Shown one piece after another: positions 37,120 to 59,721 of a stretch of DNA of 64,000 nt. Origin of the DNA: Trifolium pratense. Taxonomy: Eukaryota; Streptophyta; Magnoliopsida; Fabales; Fabaceae. The DNA lies in assembly GCF_020283565.1 (NCBI RefSeq), contig NC_060065.1:50146409-50210408 (forward strand), in the 5' to 3' direction. Position 1 is the stretch's first letter. Each line of letters starts with the position of its first letter. The notes beneath the pieces are model-generated. The model saw only the letters and a list, made by a program, of their open reading frames with translations, ran no database searches and was not told where the DNA came from. A program made the position numbers and the translations under genes.

Positions 37120-39673
37120 CTAGTCTTGGGGAATATCAGTCTCCTTTTGGAGATACCGAAATAACTGAGGAATTGTATATGAAGGTTTGTCCCACGATTT
37201 GATACATAATTTTGCCACAGCTAGAAGACTTTTAAGCTCCGTACAGTCATAATTGTTTCCAAGATCAGGGTCTAACATCTTATCTATTGAACTGAAAAAT
37301 CGGGATTCTTGAATCCATTCAATTAAATCAGAACCTTCCATCTCTGAAGACTGACCGGTGACTAGTTCCAGTATGAGAACTCCAAGTTGGAATATAATCT
37401 TGGAACTTTCCTGTCCTGTGCTATCTGAAATGGATGAGGCCAGTCAGCACAAGGTGCTTCAATTTTGTATTTTGCTTCACAAGTAGTTTACTAAGAGAAG
37501 TTACCTTGGGAGTATGGTGGTATCAATACAGAACTTCCACCAGTAAGAAGGCCAAAATCAGATAGCTGTAACAACATAAGGAAATCTCATTTGATTCTAT
37601 TTCTAAATAATATTGCTTTATTTGCCTTTGGCAATATCAATCAGATATGATACATTAAATTACAGTGAGAAAGGGAACTATGTCCTTACTTTTGGGGTGA
37701 AGTTCTCATCTAACATAATATTGCTAGAGCTGATAGAGACATGACTTATCGGTGGTTCACTGAAAAGAAACAAGTACTCCTGCATTTAGAATCCAAATAT
37801 GTCAGAAAAGGCCAAAATCAATTAAACATGATTGGCAAGTTTTGGAAGGTACAGATCAACTTCAAAATGACAGCAAATACAAATTGTGTTTTGACACAAG
37901 CTAACTTTTAAATTCATCTATGACAATGAACTAATTTCCCTCATTCGTTTTGCCAAATTTGCCGAGCAATTTTTCTTTCAAACAAGGGCCTAACATGAGC
38001 ATGTGTCAAGTTAGCAGGGATTTTTCCACATCCATAATCAATTTTGGAGACTTGAAATTTCAGGGTTTTCAAATTCAAATTAATTTCAATAGTAAAAATA
38101 AAATAAGAATGCAGCATAAAGTTGAAAATATCAGGTATCTTTTGTTTGGACTTTGCGCCTGCTTTAATTTACGGAGCTTACCAGTGCAGCCACAACACCA
38201 TTAGCAATCTGCAACCTCGTCCTCCAATTTAAGGGAGTCTTCAAGGGGTCTGTCAGCATCCAATCATCAAAACAAAATAAAAATATTGCAAAACACATTA
38301 AGATGCTAATCTAAACTTTTGTTTTTCCTTTCAAAGTTTACCATTGAGATGTTCCTTTAAGCTTCCATTTTCTATGTTGTCAAATATGAGTAGTCTGCAG
38401 AAATAACCCAATACAAAAAGTTACAAAATTGCTATATCTATCTACCCCCATACCAAAGAAACTCTAACAATCAATAATAACTGTCATTGTCCAAAAGAAA
38501 TAAGAGGCAGTTTGGATAAACTTTTTTAACATGTACAGAAAATTAATTATCAAAAGAATCTTTTGCTTTTACATCTCAATTATTTTGAAATTTAACTTCT
38601 TACATATCTACAAATTATGAAGACTTTTTTATAATTAAAGAACCGTATACTCTTGCAAACTTATTGTAATTGAGAAATTCTCATGAGTAAGAGTTTGCGA
38701 AAAACTCAAGTTCCACATTGAATAAAGATAAAGTCTAAAATGAATTTATATTGCCACCCCTCACCTTATAAGTCAAATTCTAAGATGGTATCAAAGTTTA
38801 TCCATCAGACACAACCCACCAACATAGTATTGGATACAAGTCGGTTTTATTAGGGTTGAGTTAGACACGACCCAAATTCTAAGAGCTAAAATCCAAACTT
38901 AAACTAAATCAGTTTCTAATCCTGCTTGAAATAGAAATGCCTATATATAACATTCTTACTAACCAATTAAGTGATATCAAAACTCATATTTCACATTACC
39001 ATCTATAAATGTTAATGATACAAATTTTCCTACTCAACCAGAAAGAAAGACCAATAAAAATTAAAAATTAAAATGAAAAATGTGAAACCTTTTGCTCTTG
39101 CGATTGTGTCCTAAAGAAAAGCCTTTGAGAGAAAGAAGGTGTCGATGATGCAAACGTCCTAACAACTGCACTTGTCTATGAAAATTCTCATCATTTCCTC
39201 TATCAAATTCTTTAACTTCTTTCACTAAACAAACACCACCATCACCAAAATTCGCAGCATATGCTGAAACTTCAGAATTGCTATAAACAATTCTTTGAAA
39301 ACAATCTGTTGCTTTTCTAACTTCCTTATACGAAATTCTCCTCACAAAAAACACCGATCCTGAACAATTCAACAAATTACATTCATCTAATTTGATCAAT
39401 TATTCAAAATAACATGAAATTAAAACAGATTAACAAGATAATTAACAAAAAACACCGATCCTGAACAATTGAACAAACTACATTCATTGAATTTGATCAA
39501 ATAATCAAAATAACATGAAATTAAAACTGATTAACAAGTTAATTAGAATTAACAGTGAATTAGTGAAGTAGTTGAGAAAAAGCAATGAGAAGGATTGAAT
39601 TTGAGTTACCGGAACGAGATCGGTGAAGCCATTGGAGAAGGTAGCGGCGGAGCTTGCGGATCAAGGGATCCAT
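37120..39673 (-). CDS. Receptor-like cytoplasmic pseudokinase (protein kinase superfamily)
   Basis: Seven exons by splice signals and frame: 39610-39673, 39089-39359, 38342-38394, 38182-38249, 37690-37779, 37505-37565 and 37120-37424; 303 residues. There is no signal peptide or transmembrane segment. The kinase fold is recognisable: SYKEVRKATDCF lead-in, VKEVKEF (beta-3 lysine position), LLGRLHHRHLLSLKGFS, LIFDNIENGSLKEHLN, LNWRTRLQIANGVVAALEYL, a catalytic-loop equivalent SHVSISSSNIMLDENF, LSDFGLL and a C-lobe LGVLILELVTGQ. The HRDxKxxN loop reads HVSISSSN, so the catalytic Asp and following Lys are both Ser, and the Gly-rich loop is poor. DFG is kept. The protein is therefore probably catalytically inactive and may act as a scaffold or regulator. 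A 101-bp tandem duplication copies the exon 2 acceptor into intron 1. The RLK/Pelle relation is by motif; the exact subfamily is not recognised. Confidence 0.8.
39346..39547. repeat. 101-bp tandem duplication across a splice acceptor
   Basis: Copy 1 is 39346-39446 and copy 2 is 39447-39547; about 90% identical. Each contains AACACCGATCCTGAACAATT, which on the minus strand is the exon 2 acceptor TTGTTCAG and the first bases of exon 2. Confidence 0.9.
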
Positions 39674-40033
39674 TATGGAGATGATGAAAGTGTCGGTTAC
39701 AGATAACGGAGTTTGTTGGAAAGATAACACCGTCAAATTCCATTATCAGTTACTTCGTTTTTGTAAAATAAAAGAAAGAAAAAAAAAAGAAAAAAGAATC
39801 TATTGTTTGTGTTTAACTTGGATTCAGAGTGAGTGAGACACGCAACGGAATGGGGGGTCAGGTTTAACGTGCGTCGACATGATTCTCACGGGAATGGTTT
39901 AAAAATATTGGAAAAAGAAAGAAAAATGTTTTTTTAGAAAACGGAATGCGTAACTGAAAACTGTTTTCTGTTTTAGATTCTTTTATCGTTACTAAAAAGT
40001 TTGCTTATCCTAATATTAAGTTCTTAGCACGTA

Positions 40034-40172
40034 ATGCTTCCGGTCATAAGTAAATTTAATTTTTTTGGTACATCGGATAATAAATGTATGTGATCTATAT
40101 TATAGATCATATACATTCATTTTTCAATGTATCAAAAAAGTTAAATTTGCTTATAAATGTGACCGAATGAAG
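40034..40172. mobile_element. Small MITE, Stowaway-like
   Basis: Inverted arms of about 40 bp: GCTTCCGGTCATAAGTAAAT on the left and the complement of ATTTGCTTATAAATGTGACC on the right, with TA on each side. The middle has an ATATTATAGATCATATA palindrome. Confidence 0.65.
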
Positions 40173-40200
40173 TATTTGTCAAAAAAAGTTCTTAGCACGC

Positions 40201-40322
40201 ACTCCTTTCGTTTTAAAATATAAGCAAAAGGTGATCAACAAACGTGGATGTATTTAGTTCAAATCTTTAAATAAATACATCAAGGAAAATAATCGGTCGT
40301 ATTTCAAATGTGATGGAGGGAG
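40201..40322. mobile_element. Small Stowaway-like MITE
   Basis: Left CTCCTTTCGTTTTAAAATATAAG pattern (first bases 40203 on) and right ATTTCAAATGTGATGGAGGGAG form imperfect inverted ends. Ends approximate. Confidence 0.5.
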
Positions 40323-41394
40323 TAAATTACTAAAGGATTTAGTTCGACCTAGGTCTTCAATCTTCATAGTTAAACCAATGTACTTTAACAACAAGGAAAA
40401 TAATCGGTCGTATTTCAAATGTGAGTTGAGTTTCATATTGAATAGACAAGTGGATGTTGAATGATTTATAAGATAGAATATTTTAAGATTTTAGGTTAAT
40501 GTGTGATATCCAACTCACTTGTGTAGCTGTTTAAGACCTAATATGATAATCTTCAAACCACTCATGACCCAACTTGTGAAAAACACTATAGTAGTAGTAA
40601 ATAATTAGCCGTTGATGTGATGAAAAAATTTGGTTTGTATCTTATAATTTTCCGATTGAAATTGATCCTTGCTAAACAACGATGAAAATTTTTCTACTAA
40701 TTAATAACATAAAAAGAAACAATAATCGGTAGTTGTCATCATACAAGTAACTAAAAATGGTCAAAGGGTGATGAGTTGAGATAGGTCCTACATATGTTCA
40801 AACCACATTGCTTCCACTAGTACTCCTATATACTCCAAGAAAGTGGTCCATCACATTATAGAGATAAACGAATAGGACTTGGAAATTGGCATACTCAAAT
40901 GGTTTATATCCTATATACTTGTTAGCATACTCAAAACTACGGAACTTCATTGTGAATAAATTAAGCTGATAAACTTCAACGTAGAAGCGAGTGTGTAAAT
41001 AGTAAAAATTGGAGAAAAAATAGTTCGTATTTTAGAATGCGATTTCAGTTCACATTTTAAAATGTAGACCTTATAAAATTTAATATTTTATACACAATGT
41101 CATGGTAACGGCGGTGGAAACTTCGTATCATTATCATGGTAACAAAAAAAAATTGTGTCTCTCTCCATCATTTGCTAGGGCCCGCCCAACACTTATTGAG
41201 GTCTAAATCGAGGGAATGAATTCTCTCAAGTGTAATTTACACTTGAGAGAATAAAGTGTGGTTTGTTACCATTAATCAAGAGAGAGAAACATATAAAAAT
41301 TTAGAGAAAATGAATTTAGATGGTGTTAGATTACACTTTATTATCTCAAGTATAAATCAAAATTAGGGTTACCACAATTCAAAACTATGACGGA

Positions 41395-42205
41395 TCAGCG
41401 AACAAATGAAATCATAAACAAATTGAATAAAAATCTCTCATTCCGAACTCGACAACTGATTCCTCATAACGTCATATTATACGAGTAGATACAAAGATTG
41501 ATCGACAACAATTGAAAGAATGGGCGGAGAAAATATTACGTTATGCAGAGAAGATAAAACATTTTTTGATACAAAAGAGCGTCAAGTCATTAATAGTCTA
41601 TGTGCCTGAGTATCAATGTTTTATGAACAGTCAAGTTAGAAGAGAGGAGTGGGAAAAAAGGGGAATTTTTTTTATACAAGTGTATTTTGTATACTCTTAA
41701 AATCGTTGTAGATTTATTGAACAAAGAATCATTGAAGACAAAGAGAGAGTTGTTCTACAACAACAAAGTATTATTTAATCACAAACAGAAATATTCTGAT
41801 ATTGCATTGAACTATGTTGCGAGAGCCCTAAATTGTACTCGCGACATGCTGCCAATACACGCGAAATATCGTGGTGTAGTTGTCGGCGACTTGACGTTTA
41901 ATAGCGATGGTAACAAAATAAATTGTAAAGAATCTGATTATCTTGGGCATCAAATTCCGCTGAATGTGAACAATGTTACAAACTTCGATTATACTGCTAC
42001 ATTGTTTATATTAGTGGCATAGAGCATCTCCATCCTCGGAGATCTTCATGCTGCCAAGTTTGAGGAGAGATTTCCTTGTATCATGGTGTCTTGGTTGGGC
42101 ATACCAGATATGTGTACGAGAAAGTTTGTAAGAAAAATCAGCATACATTTAGAGCTACCGGTGCTAGTCTTTGTGATGGGGATATACGTGGGTTGAGATC
42201 CTAAC
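41395..42205 (+). pseudogene. Topoisomerase VI subunit A (TOP6A/SPO11-3) pseudogene, intronless
   Basis: Fragments in order match plant TOP6A (Arabidopsis RHL2): a YVPEYQ element (cf. YVPELD) at about 41603; KTKRELFY, the winged-helix segment with the DNA-cleaving tyrosine position, near 41735; NCTRDMLPIHA and GVVVGDLTFNSDG, then IPLNVNNV and TLFILV up to 42020. In another frame come FEERFPCIMVSWLGIPDMCT and ELPVLVF to about 42200. Stops and at least two frameshifts break it. The TOPRIM acidic cluster (DSDPYG in TOP6A) reads as MGIYVG, and the C-terminal third is missing. No introns are seen, so it may be a retrocopy, though the parent could itself be intron-poor. It is less like SPO11-1 or SPO11-2, judged from recalled sequences. 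It cannot encode a functional enzyme. Confidence 0.65.
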
Positions 42206-43066
42206 CGTGTACAAAAAAAATCTATTCTTTTAACAAAACTAATATTAAAATTAGGTTTTCTATTATTTTAACAAAACTAATATCAAAATTCTACAATGTT
42301 TATCACTTATGTTTTAGTAGAATTCCCCAACATCTAAGTCTTTGTCTCAAACATGAGTTTGCCATTGTTCAACGACTCTGCAAACTCTAACATCAACATA
42401 GATCCAACCGTTTGTACATATTGTGTCACCACAAAATTTTTCATTTCTTTGATTTGATCCACCAAAAAAAATTATATTTATTTTTCTTTACAATATCATA
42501 TTTCATATATTAAAAAATTTAAAATTAATGTTCATTTTAGTACAATTTTTAATAATAATTTTATTTCTAATATCAATAAATTAATAATATTTTTTTGGTA
42601 CATAAACTAATAATGTTATTATTATTTAATTTCATTTTTATATAAATATATTATTAATTTTAATATTTAAAATTCTAACCTGACCCTCTCAATATCCCTC
42701 TCGATATATAATGCAATATCCCTATCTACCGAGTTAAGTTTATGGGACAACCCATCATACTATATTGTCTTATTAAAGAGTAGATTGAGACAAAATATGA
42801 TACAATTATCATAATCTGTCTCTTCTATTCTAACAATCAAACATATCCTAATTGCTTATTTAATTTATAAAATATTACAATTTTTTTTAAAATATAATTA
42901 TTTTACGAGGGTAATTTTGTAATTTAGAAATGATATATACTCTTTATTAAGGAGGCTTTTCACCACATAAATGTGATAAAATTCTCTCTCTTAAAAAAAA
43001 CTTCATAAATAAAATTCTCTCTCTTTAATACTTCATACCAGGAAAAATAGAAAAAAAATTAATTAA
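42206..43066. other. AT-rich spacer
   Basis: No gene or bounded repeat recognised between the TOP6A relic and the MULE-type nest. Confidence 0.4.
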
Positions 43067-43131
43067 GGCTTAATTAATAAAATGATCCCTTAAAGACATT
43101 TTTGGTTTCAGATTGGTCCCTTAAAAAAAAA

Positions 43132-43309
43132 GGGTCATGTTAACTTGTGCCCTAAGGACACATGTTAAGCTACCTAAAAATAGAAATATAGCATTTAATG
43201 GTACAAAGAATTTAATGTTTAGATAATTGAATATTCCACAAATTCAATAAATTTTTTCCACATTTATCTTCTTAACATGTGCCCTTAAGGGCACAAGTTA
43301 ACATTCTCC
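43132..43309. mobile_element. MULE-type MITE, 178 bp, GTGCCC family (nested)
   Basis: Ends GGGTCATGTTAACTTGTGCC and the complement of GGGCACAAGTTAACATTCTCC-type right end. It inserted in an A-run, so the 9-bp TSD is AAAAAAAAA. It lies inside the left arm of the outer MITE. Confidence 0.85.
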
Positions 43310-43963
43310 AAAAAAAAAAAGGTTCAAATAGGTCCCTTAAAGAAAAAAAAGTCCGAATAGGTCCCTTAAAGACATCTCCGTTAATCAGTTTGGTCCCTAA
43401 AAAGAGGTCTAAATAGGACCAAACTGATTAACGGATATGTCTTTAAGGGACCTATTCGGACCTTTTTTTCTTTAAGACTAGTTACAATGGAGTGTTGAAT
43501 CTCTCTTTCAACAGTTGAAACCATTGCATTTGGCCTGTTGAATCTGATGTGGAAGAAAGAGGTGATGAAGAGTTTAAACTGTGTTGAACTCTGCAAATCG
43601 GGACAGCTGGCGCGTTTTTATTGATCCAGACAGGCGCGTGTGGCACACGTGCCGACAGCACGCGTGTGGAGTGGTTACGCGGAGAGAGAAACTGCTTTGG
43701 ATAAAAGGCAGCGATGTGGCAGCTGCTGATTGGTCCAGTGGATTTTTATGATTTTTAGCCTTTAAACTCAATTATCTCATTGCAAATTAATTTTTAATTT
43801 TTTTATTTTTTTACCAAAATTCGTGATTTTTTTTTCTCTACAAATAGAGACTTGGTTCATTTCATTTGGACACAGAAAAAAAAACCAAATTTTTCACTAT
43901 CTTAATCTATTATTATCTTTCTAATTAGTCTTTATTTTGAAGTTTTAATCTTTTTTTAGTGAA

Positions 43964-45077
43964 ATGGATCCCAACAATTCTTCTAATTATCTCAACAATT
44001 CTCAAAATCCCAACAATTCTCAAAATCCCAACAATTATCAAAACTCCAACAATTATCAAAACCCCAACAATTATCAAAATCCCAACAATTATCAAAATTC
44101 AAATCAATTTTTCAATCAACATCCTCAAAACACACCTAATTTTGGTTTAACACCAAATTTCAACCAATCATCCTTTGTTCCAAACTTTCATCCATATTAT
44201 GGAACTATGCTGAGAAATCCATCTCAAACACCCCCCGTTTAATTGTTACATGCCGATGGTTAATGAAATTTTTTCGAGTGGTGGTACAACTAACTTTCCC
44301 GAATTTTCAACACAATTAACTATTGTTAATGAAGATTCAACTCTTGTGAGCAAGAAAAACCATCAACCATCATGGAACACTGAACAAAATTTGGTGCTAA
44401 TTAGTGGGTGAATCAAATTTGGAACAAGCAGTGTTGTCGGGAAAAACCAGAAAGGTGAAACATATTGGGGTCAAATTGCTGACTATTGTAATGAGCATTG
44501 CTCATTCGATCCTCCGCGTGATGGAGTTGCATGCCGAAACCGTTTTAATTATATGAACAAAATACTAGGTAAATGGATTGGCGCTTATGATGGCGCTAAG
44601 CGTCTCCAAGGAAGTGGTTGGTCCGAGAATGATGTTTTGGCAAAAGCGCAGGAAATATATGCATGTGGGAAGAATGTTCGGTTCACTTTAATGGAAGAAT
44701 GGAATGCTCTCCGTGATCAACCACATTATAGTAGTCAAGTAGGATCTGGAAGTAGTGGATCTAAGAGATCTCACGAGAGTGATGCATGTGGCTCAAACTC
44801 TGTAGGATCTAGTGCTCGTCCTATAGGTAGGGATGCAGCCAAAAAGAAGGGAAAAAAGAAAGCTTCCACACCCACAGAGGTGGTGGACAAAGAATGGGAT
44901 ACTTACATGAAAATGAGGGAGAAAGAGGTGGAACATTTGGCAATGGTAGTTTCCAATCAACAAGAGAAAAACAGACTTAAGAAAATGAAAATGTATCTGA
45001 AGTTAAGTTCTGATGAGAATCTCGATGACCGGAAGAAAGCCATGTTGGACACATTGGCCCAAGAACTGTTTCCATAA
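43964..45077 (+). pseudogene. PIF/Harbinger ORF1 (Myb/SANT-like DNA-binding protein), broken
   Basis: ORF1 binds the element ends with the transposase. The first part (43964-44242, 92 codons) is an Asn/Gln-rich tract built from a 15-bp repeat (QNPNNY units) and then runs into a stop after TPPV near a C-run. The SANT region follows at 44370-44550 and contains an in-frame TGA at 44409-44411 where relatives have Trp (after LVLISG). The remainder (44553-45077) is open: GQIADYCNEH, GVACRNRFNYMNK, a Ser/Gly and Lys-rich linker, then a helical C-terminus ending LAQELFP. So at least two lesions (one frame break, one nonsense) inactivate ORF1. Confidence 0.8.
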
Positions 45078-45451
45078 TTAATTTCAATCAATGTAGTGTT
45101 TGCTTTAAATATTTGTCTGTAGTGTTTGCTTCAATTATTGTGATTGAATAAGTCAGTGTAGTCTTTGCTTTAATTATTGTGATATGTCAGTGTAAGGTTT
45201 GTTTTAAGTATTTGTACTACGTATTTGCTTTAATTATTGTATCCACCACCCAACTTGCTTTAATTATTGTGTCCACTACCCAACTTGCTTTAATTATTGT
45301 GTCCACCACTCAATTCTTATCTGATAATTAACTCTATACAATAATTATTTGAAATCCGTCAGTGGACCAAATTGAATCTATATATAGGGACTCATCCATT
45401 TATGTATCAATATCCTAAATCTCACCCAATCTACTTCCAATATCACAAACA

Positions 45452-46744
45452 ATGGATCCATCAAGCGATGATTTTGATGTCGCAGCCTACTTGCAAAATC
45501 GTGAAGTTGAAGAAACTTATGTACTCAACCGATTTAGAGAGCGTCAGAAAAAAATATTGGAAGATGGTGCACCTCGTAGTAGAAAATATGTCAATAGAGA
45601 TCATCCAGCTGCAAACCAAAGACTAATTGACGACTACTTTGCCAATGAGCCTACATATGACGATGCAATGTTTCGTCGTCGGTACCGCATGCAAAAACAT
45701 CTTTTCCTTCGAATCGTTGGGGACCTTTCAAGTAGTGATAACTACTTCACTCAGCGAGCTGATGCTGCCAAGAAAGAAGGTATATCACCTTTAGCAAAAT
45801 GTACCACAGCAATGCGAATGTTAGCATACGGTATGGCAGCAGATGCGGTCGATGAGTACATCAAAATAGGAGGTACTACTGCATTAGAGTGCTTACGTAG
45901 ATTTTGTAAAGGAATCATACGATTGTATGAGCAAGAGTATCTCAGAGCACCAACCCAAGATGACCTGCAAAAAATACTACATGTAAGTGAACTACGGGGG
46001 TTCCCAGGGATGATTGGGAGTATTGACTGCATGCACTGGGAGTGGAAAAATTGTCCTAAAGCATGGGAAGGTCAATTTACTAGGGGGGATAAGGGAACCA
46101 CCACAGTTATTCTTGAAGCAGTTGCATCTCATGATCTATGGATCTGGCATGCCTTTTTTGGATGTCCGGGAACGTTGAACGACATAAACGTTCTAGACCG
46201 TTCACCTGTTTTTGATGACGTGGAACAGGGAAAGACTCCAAGTGTGAATTTCTATGTGAATCAACGTCCCTATGATATGACATACTATCTAGCCGATGGT
46301 ATCTACCCTTCTTATCCAACTTTCGTCAAATCTATTAGACTTCCTCAAAGTGAACCCGATAAGTTATTTGCAAAATATCAGGAGGGATGTCGAAAGGACA
46401 TCGAACGTGCATTTGGAGTGCTTCAAGCTCGATTTAAAATCATCCGTGAACCAGCTCGCTTGTGGGACATAGCCGATCTGAGTATCATCATGAGGTCTTG
46501 CATCATATTACATAATATGATTGTTGAGGATGAGCGAGATTCATATGCTCAACGTTGGACCGATTTTGAGCAGTCTGAGGAAAGTGGATCTAGTGCACCG
46601 CGACTATATTCAACCGAGGTATTACCCGCGTTTGCAAATCATGTGCGTGCTAGATCTGAGTTCCGTGATCAAAAAGCTCATCACGAATTGCAAGCAGATC
46701 TAGTGAAACATATATGGACAAAATTTGGAATGTTTCAGGATTAA
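45452..46744 (+). CDS. PIF/Harbinger transposase (DDE superfamily 4 endonuclease)
   Basis: 430 residues, a normal length and a fully open frame. It cuts and joins the transposon ends in the nucleus at TWA targets, usually together with ORF1. Visible blocks: FRRRYRMQKHLFLRIV, a helical domain with LAKCTTAMRMLAYG, then the catalytic core with GSIDCMHWEW (Asp about 192), GTLNDINVLDRSP (Asp about 244) and DIERAFGVLQARF (Glu about 318), and LHNMIVEDER. All three acidic residues are present, so the enzyme could be active. ORF1 of the same copy is broken, so any movement would need ORF1 protein from elsewhere. Plant HARBI1-like host genes exist, but the TSD and terminal repeats show this is still a transposon. 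Confidence 0.95.
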   Translation: MDPSSDDFDVAAYLQNREVEETYVLNRFRERQKKILEDGAPRSRKYVNRDHPAANQRLIDDYFANEPTYDDAMFRRRYRMQKHLFLRIVGDLSSSDNYFTQRADAAKKEGISPLAKCTTAMRMLAYGMAADAVDEYIKIGGTTALECLRRFCKGIIRLYEQEYLRAPTQDDLQKILHVSELRGFPGMIGSIDCMHWEWKNCPKAWEGQFTRGDKGTTTVILEAVASHDLWIWHAFFGCPGTLNDINVLDRSPVFDDVEQGKTPSVNFYVNQRPYDMTYYLADGIYPSYPTFVKSIRLPQSEPDKLFAKYQEGCRKDIERAFGVLQARFKIIREPARLWDIADLSIIMRSCIILHNMIVEDERDSYAQRWTDFEQSEESGSSAPRLYSTEVLPAFANHVRARSEFRDQKAHHELQADLVKHIWTKFGMFQD

Positions 46745-47560
46745 AGATGATTTGTTTCGTATTTGTGTGTTGTTTCGTATTTTAAGTTAGTTTGCATCGT
46801 ATTAATTACGTAACTTGTGTGTTGTATTGCATTTTAAGTTAATTTGTATCGTACTAATTACGCTATTTGTGTGATGTATTGCATTTTAAATTAAGAAAAT
46901 AAAAAAAAATATTTAAATAAATTTTGTTAAGTGTATTATTTTAATTTAATTTTAATCGATAATTATAATGTTATTTAATCATAAAAACAAAAATTAAAAT
47001 TTAAATAAGAATATGAAATAGAAAGTGGTGGGGTAGAGAAAGTGGTGGGGTATGGTGTTGAATATAAAAACCATTGGAGAGGGTAAAAGTTGAATGTGTG
47101 TTGAATAATTAGGTGGAAGAAAGAGAAAATGATGTGGAGTGAAAAAGTGGGTGTTGAATATTTTTTGGTGTTGAAACCATTGTATGTAGTCTAAGGGACC
47201 TATTTAGACCTTTTTTTCTTTAAGGGATCAATATGAAACAAAAAATATCTTTAAGGGACAATTTTATTAATTAAGCCATTAATTAATTATTGTTTATTTC
47301 TTACAAAAAAAAAAAAACATTATTCTTGATTTTTAAGGCGAAGAAATGAGGTGTAATAAAATTCCCGAAAACGCACGATAGTATTGTATGAGTATAGCAG
47401 CATATTCTCCTCTCTCTGCATTACATTTCATTTCACAGAAAAAAAAATCTGTTGCTTCTTTCTTTCTCTCTTCAAATCCTTCATTCCCATTTTCTCTCTC
47501 TCTTAAATGTTGAATTCATAATCTGCATTTTTTTCCAACCGAATTCAAAATCTCTCTTCA

Positions 47561-59517
<11,957 letters not shown>

Positions 59518-59721
59518 GTAAGTGCTGTTTATTTTTTTCCTCTTCATTTTTAAGTATGCAATTTGGGTTATGACTGTGAGAAATCAATAGAACATACTGA
59601 ATTCCTAGAAGCATTAATAATGGTTTGAGAACTTGACATCCTCATTATTTTTGCCTTTTCTGTGGATTGACTTTTATGCCTCTATTTGTTGGCTTATTCA
59701 CTAAATATGATGATGATCATA

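Larger units (their letters stand above)
39674..41394. other. Intergenic region with small MITEs
   Basis: Apart from the two MITEs listed separately I see no gene. Two copies of AAGGAAAATAATCGGTCGTA (near 40279 and 40393) are about 114 bp apart. Confidence 0.4.
43476..47191 (+). mobile_element. PIF/Harbinger DNA transposon, 3716 bp
   Basis: TSD TAA on both sides (43473-43475, 47192-47194), the PIF/Harbinger signature. Ends GACTAGTTACAATGG and CCATTGTATGTAGTC are inverted repeats with three mismatches. It carries the two genes of the superfamily in the same direction: a Myb/SANT-like ORF1 (broken) and the DDE transposase (open). Confidence 0.95.
43067..47277. mobile_element. Outer MULE-type MITE, split by two later insertions
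   Basis: Starts GGCTTAATTAATAAAATG and ends with the near-exact complement; perfect 9-bp TSD ATTAATTAA (43058-43066, 47278-47286). Removing the two nested elements and their TSDs leaves about 305 bp, mostly one long palindrome (for example GGTCCCTAAAAAGAGG near 43392 and its arms at 43354-43453). Confidence 0.88.

Noticed and set aside
41395..42205. Functional SPO11-1 or SPO11-2 gene
   Set aside because: Broken by stops and frameshifts, and the retained blocks fit TOP6A better than the meiotic paralogues.
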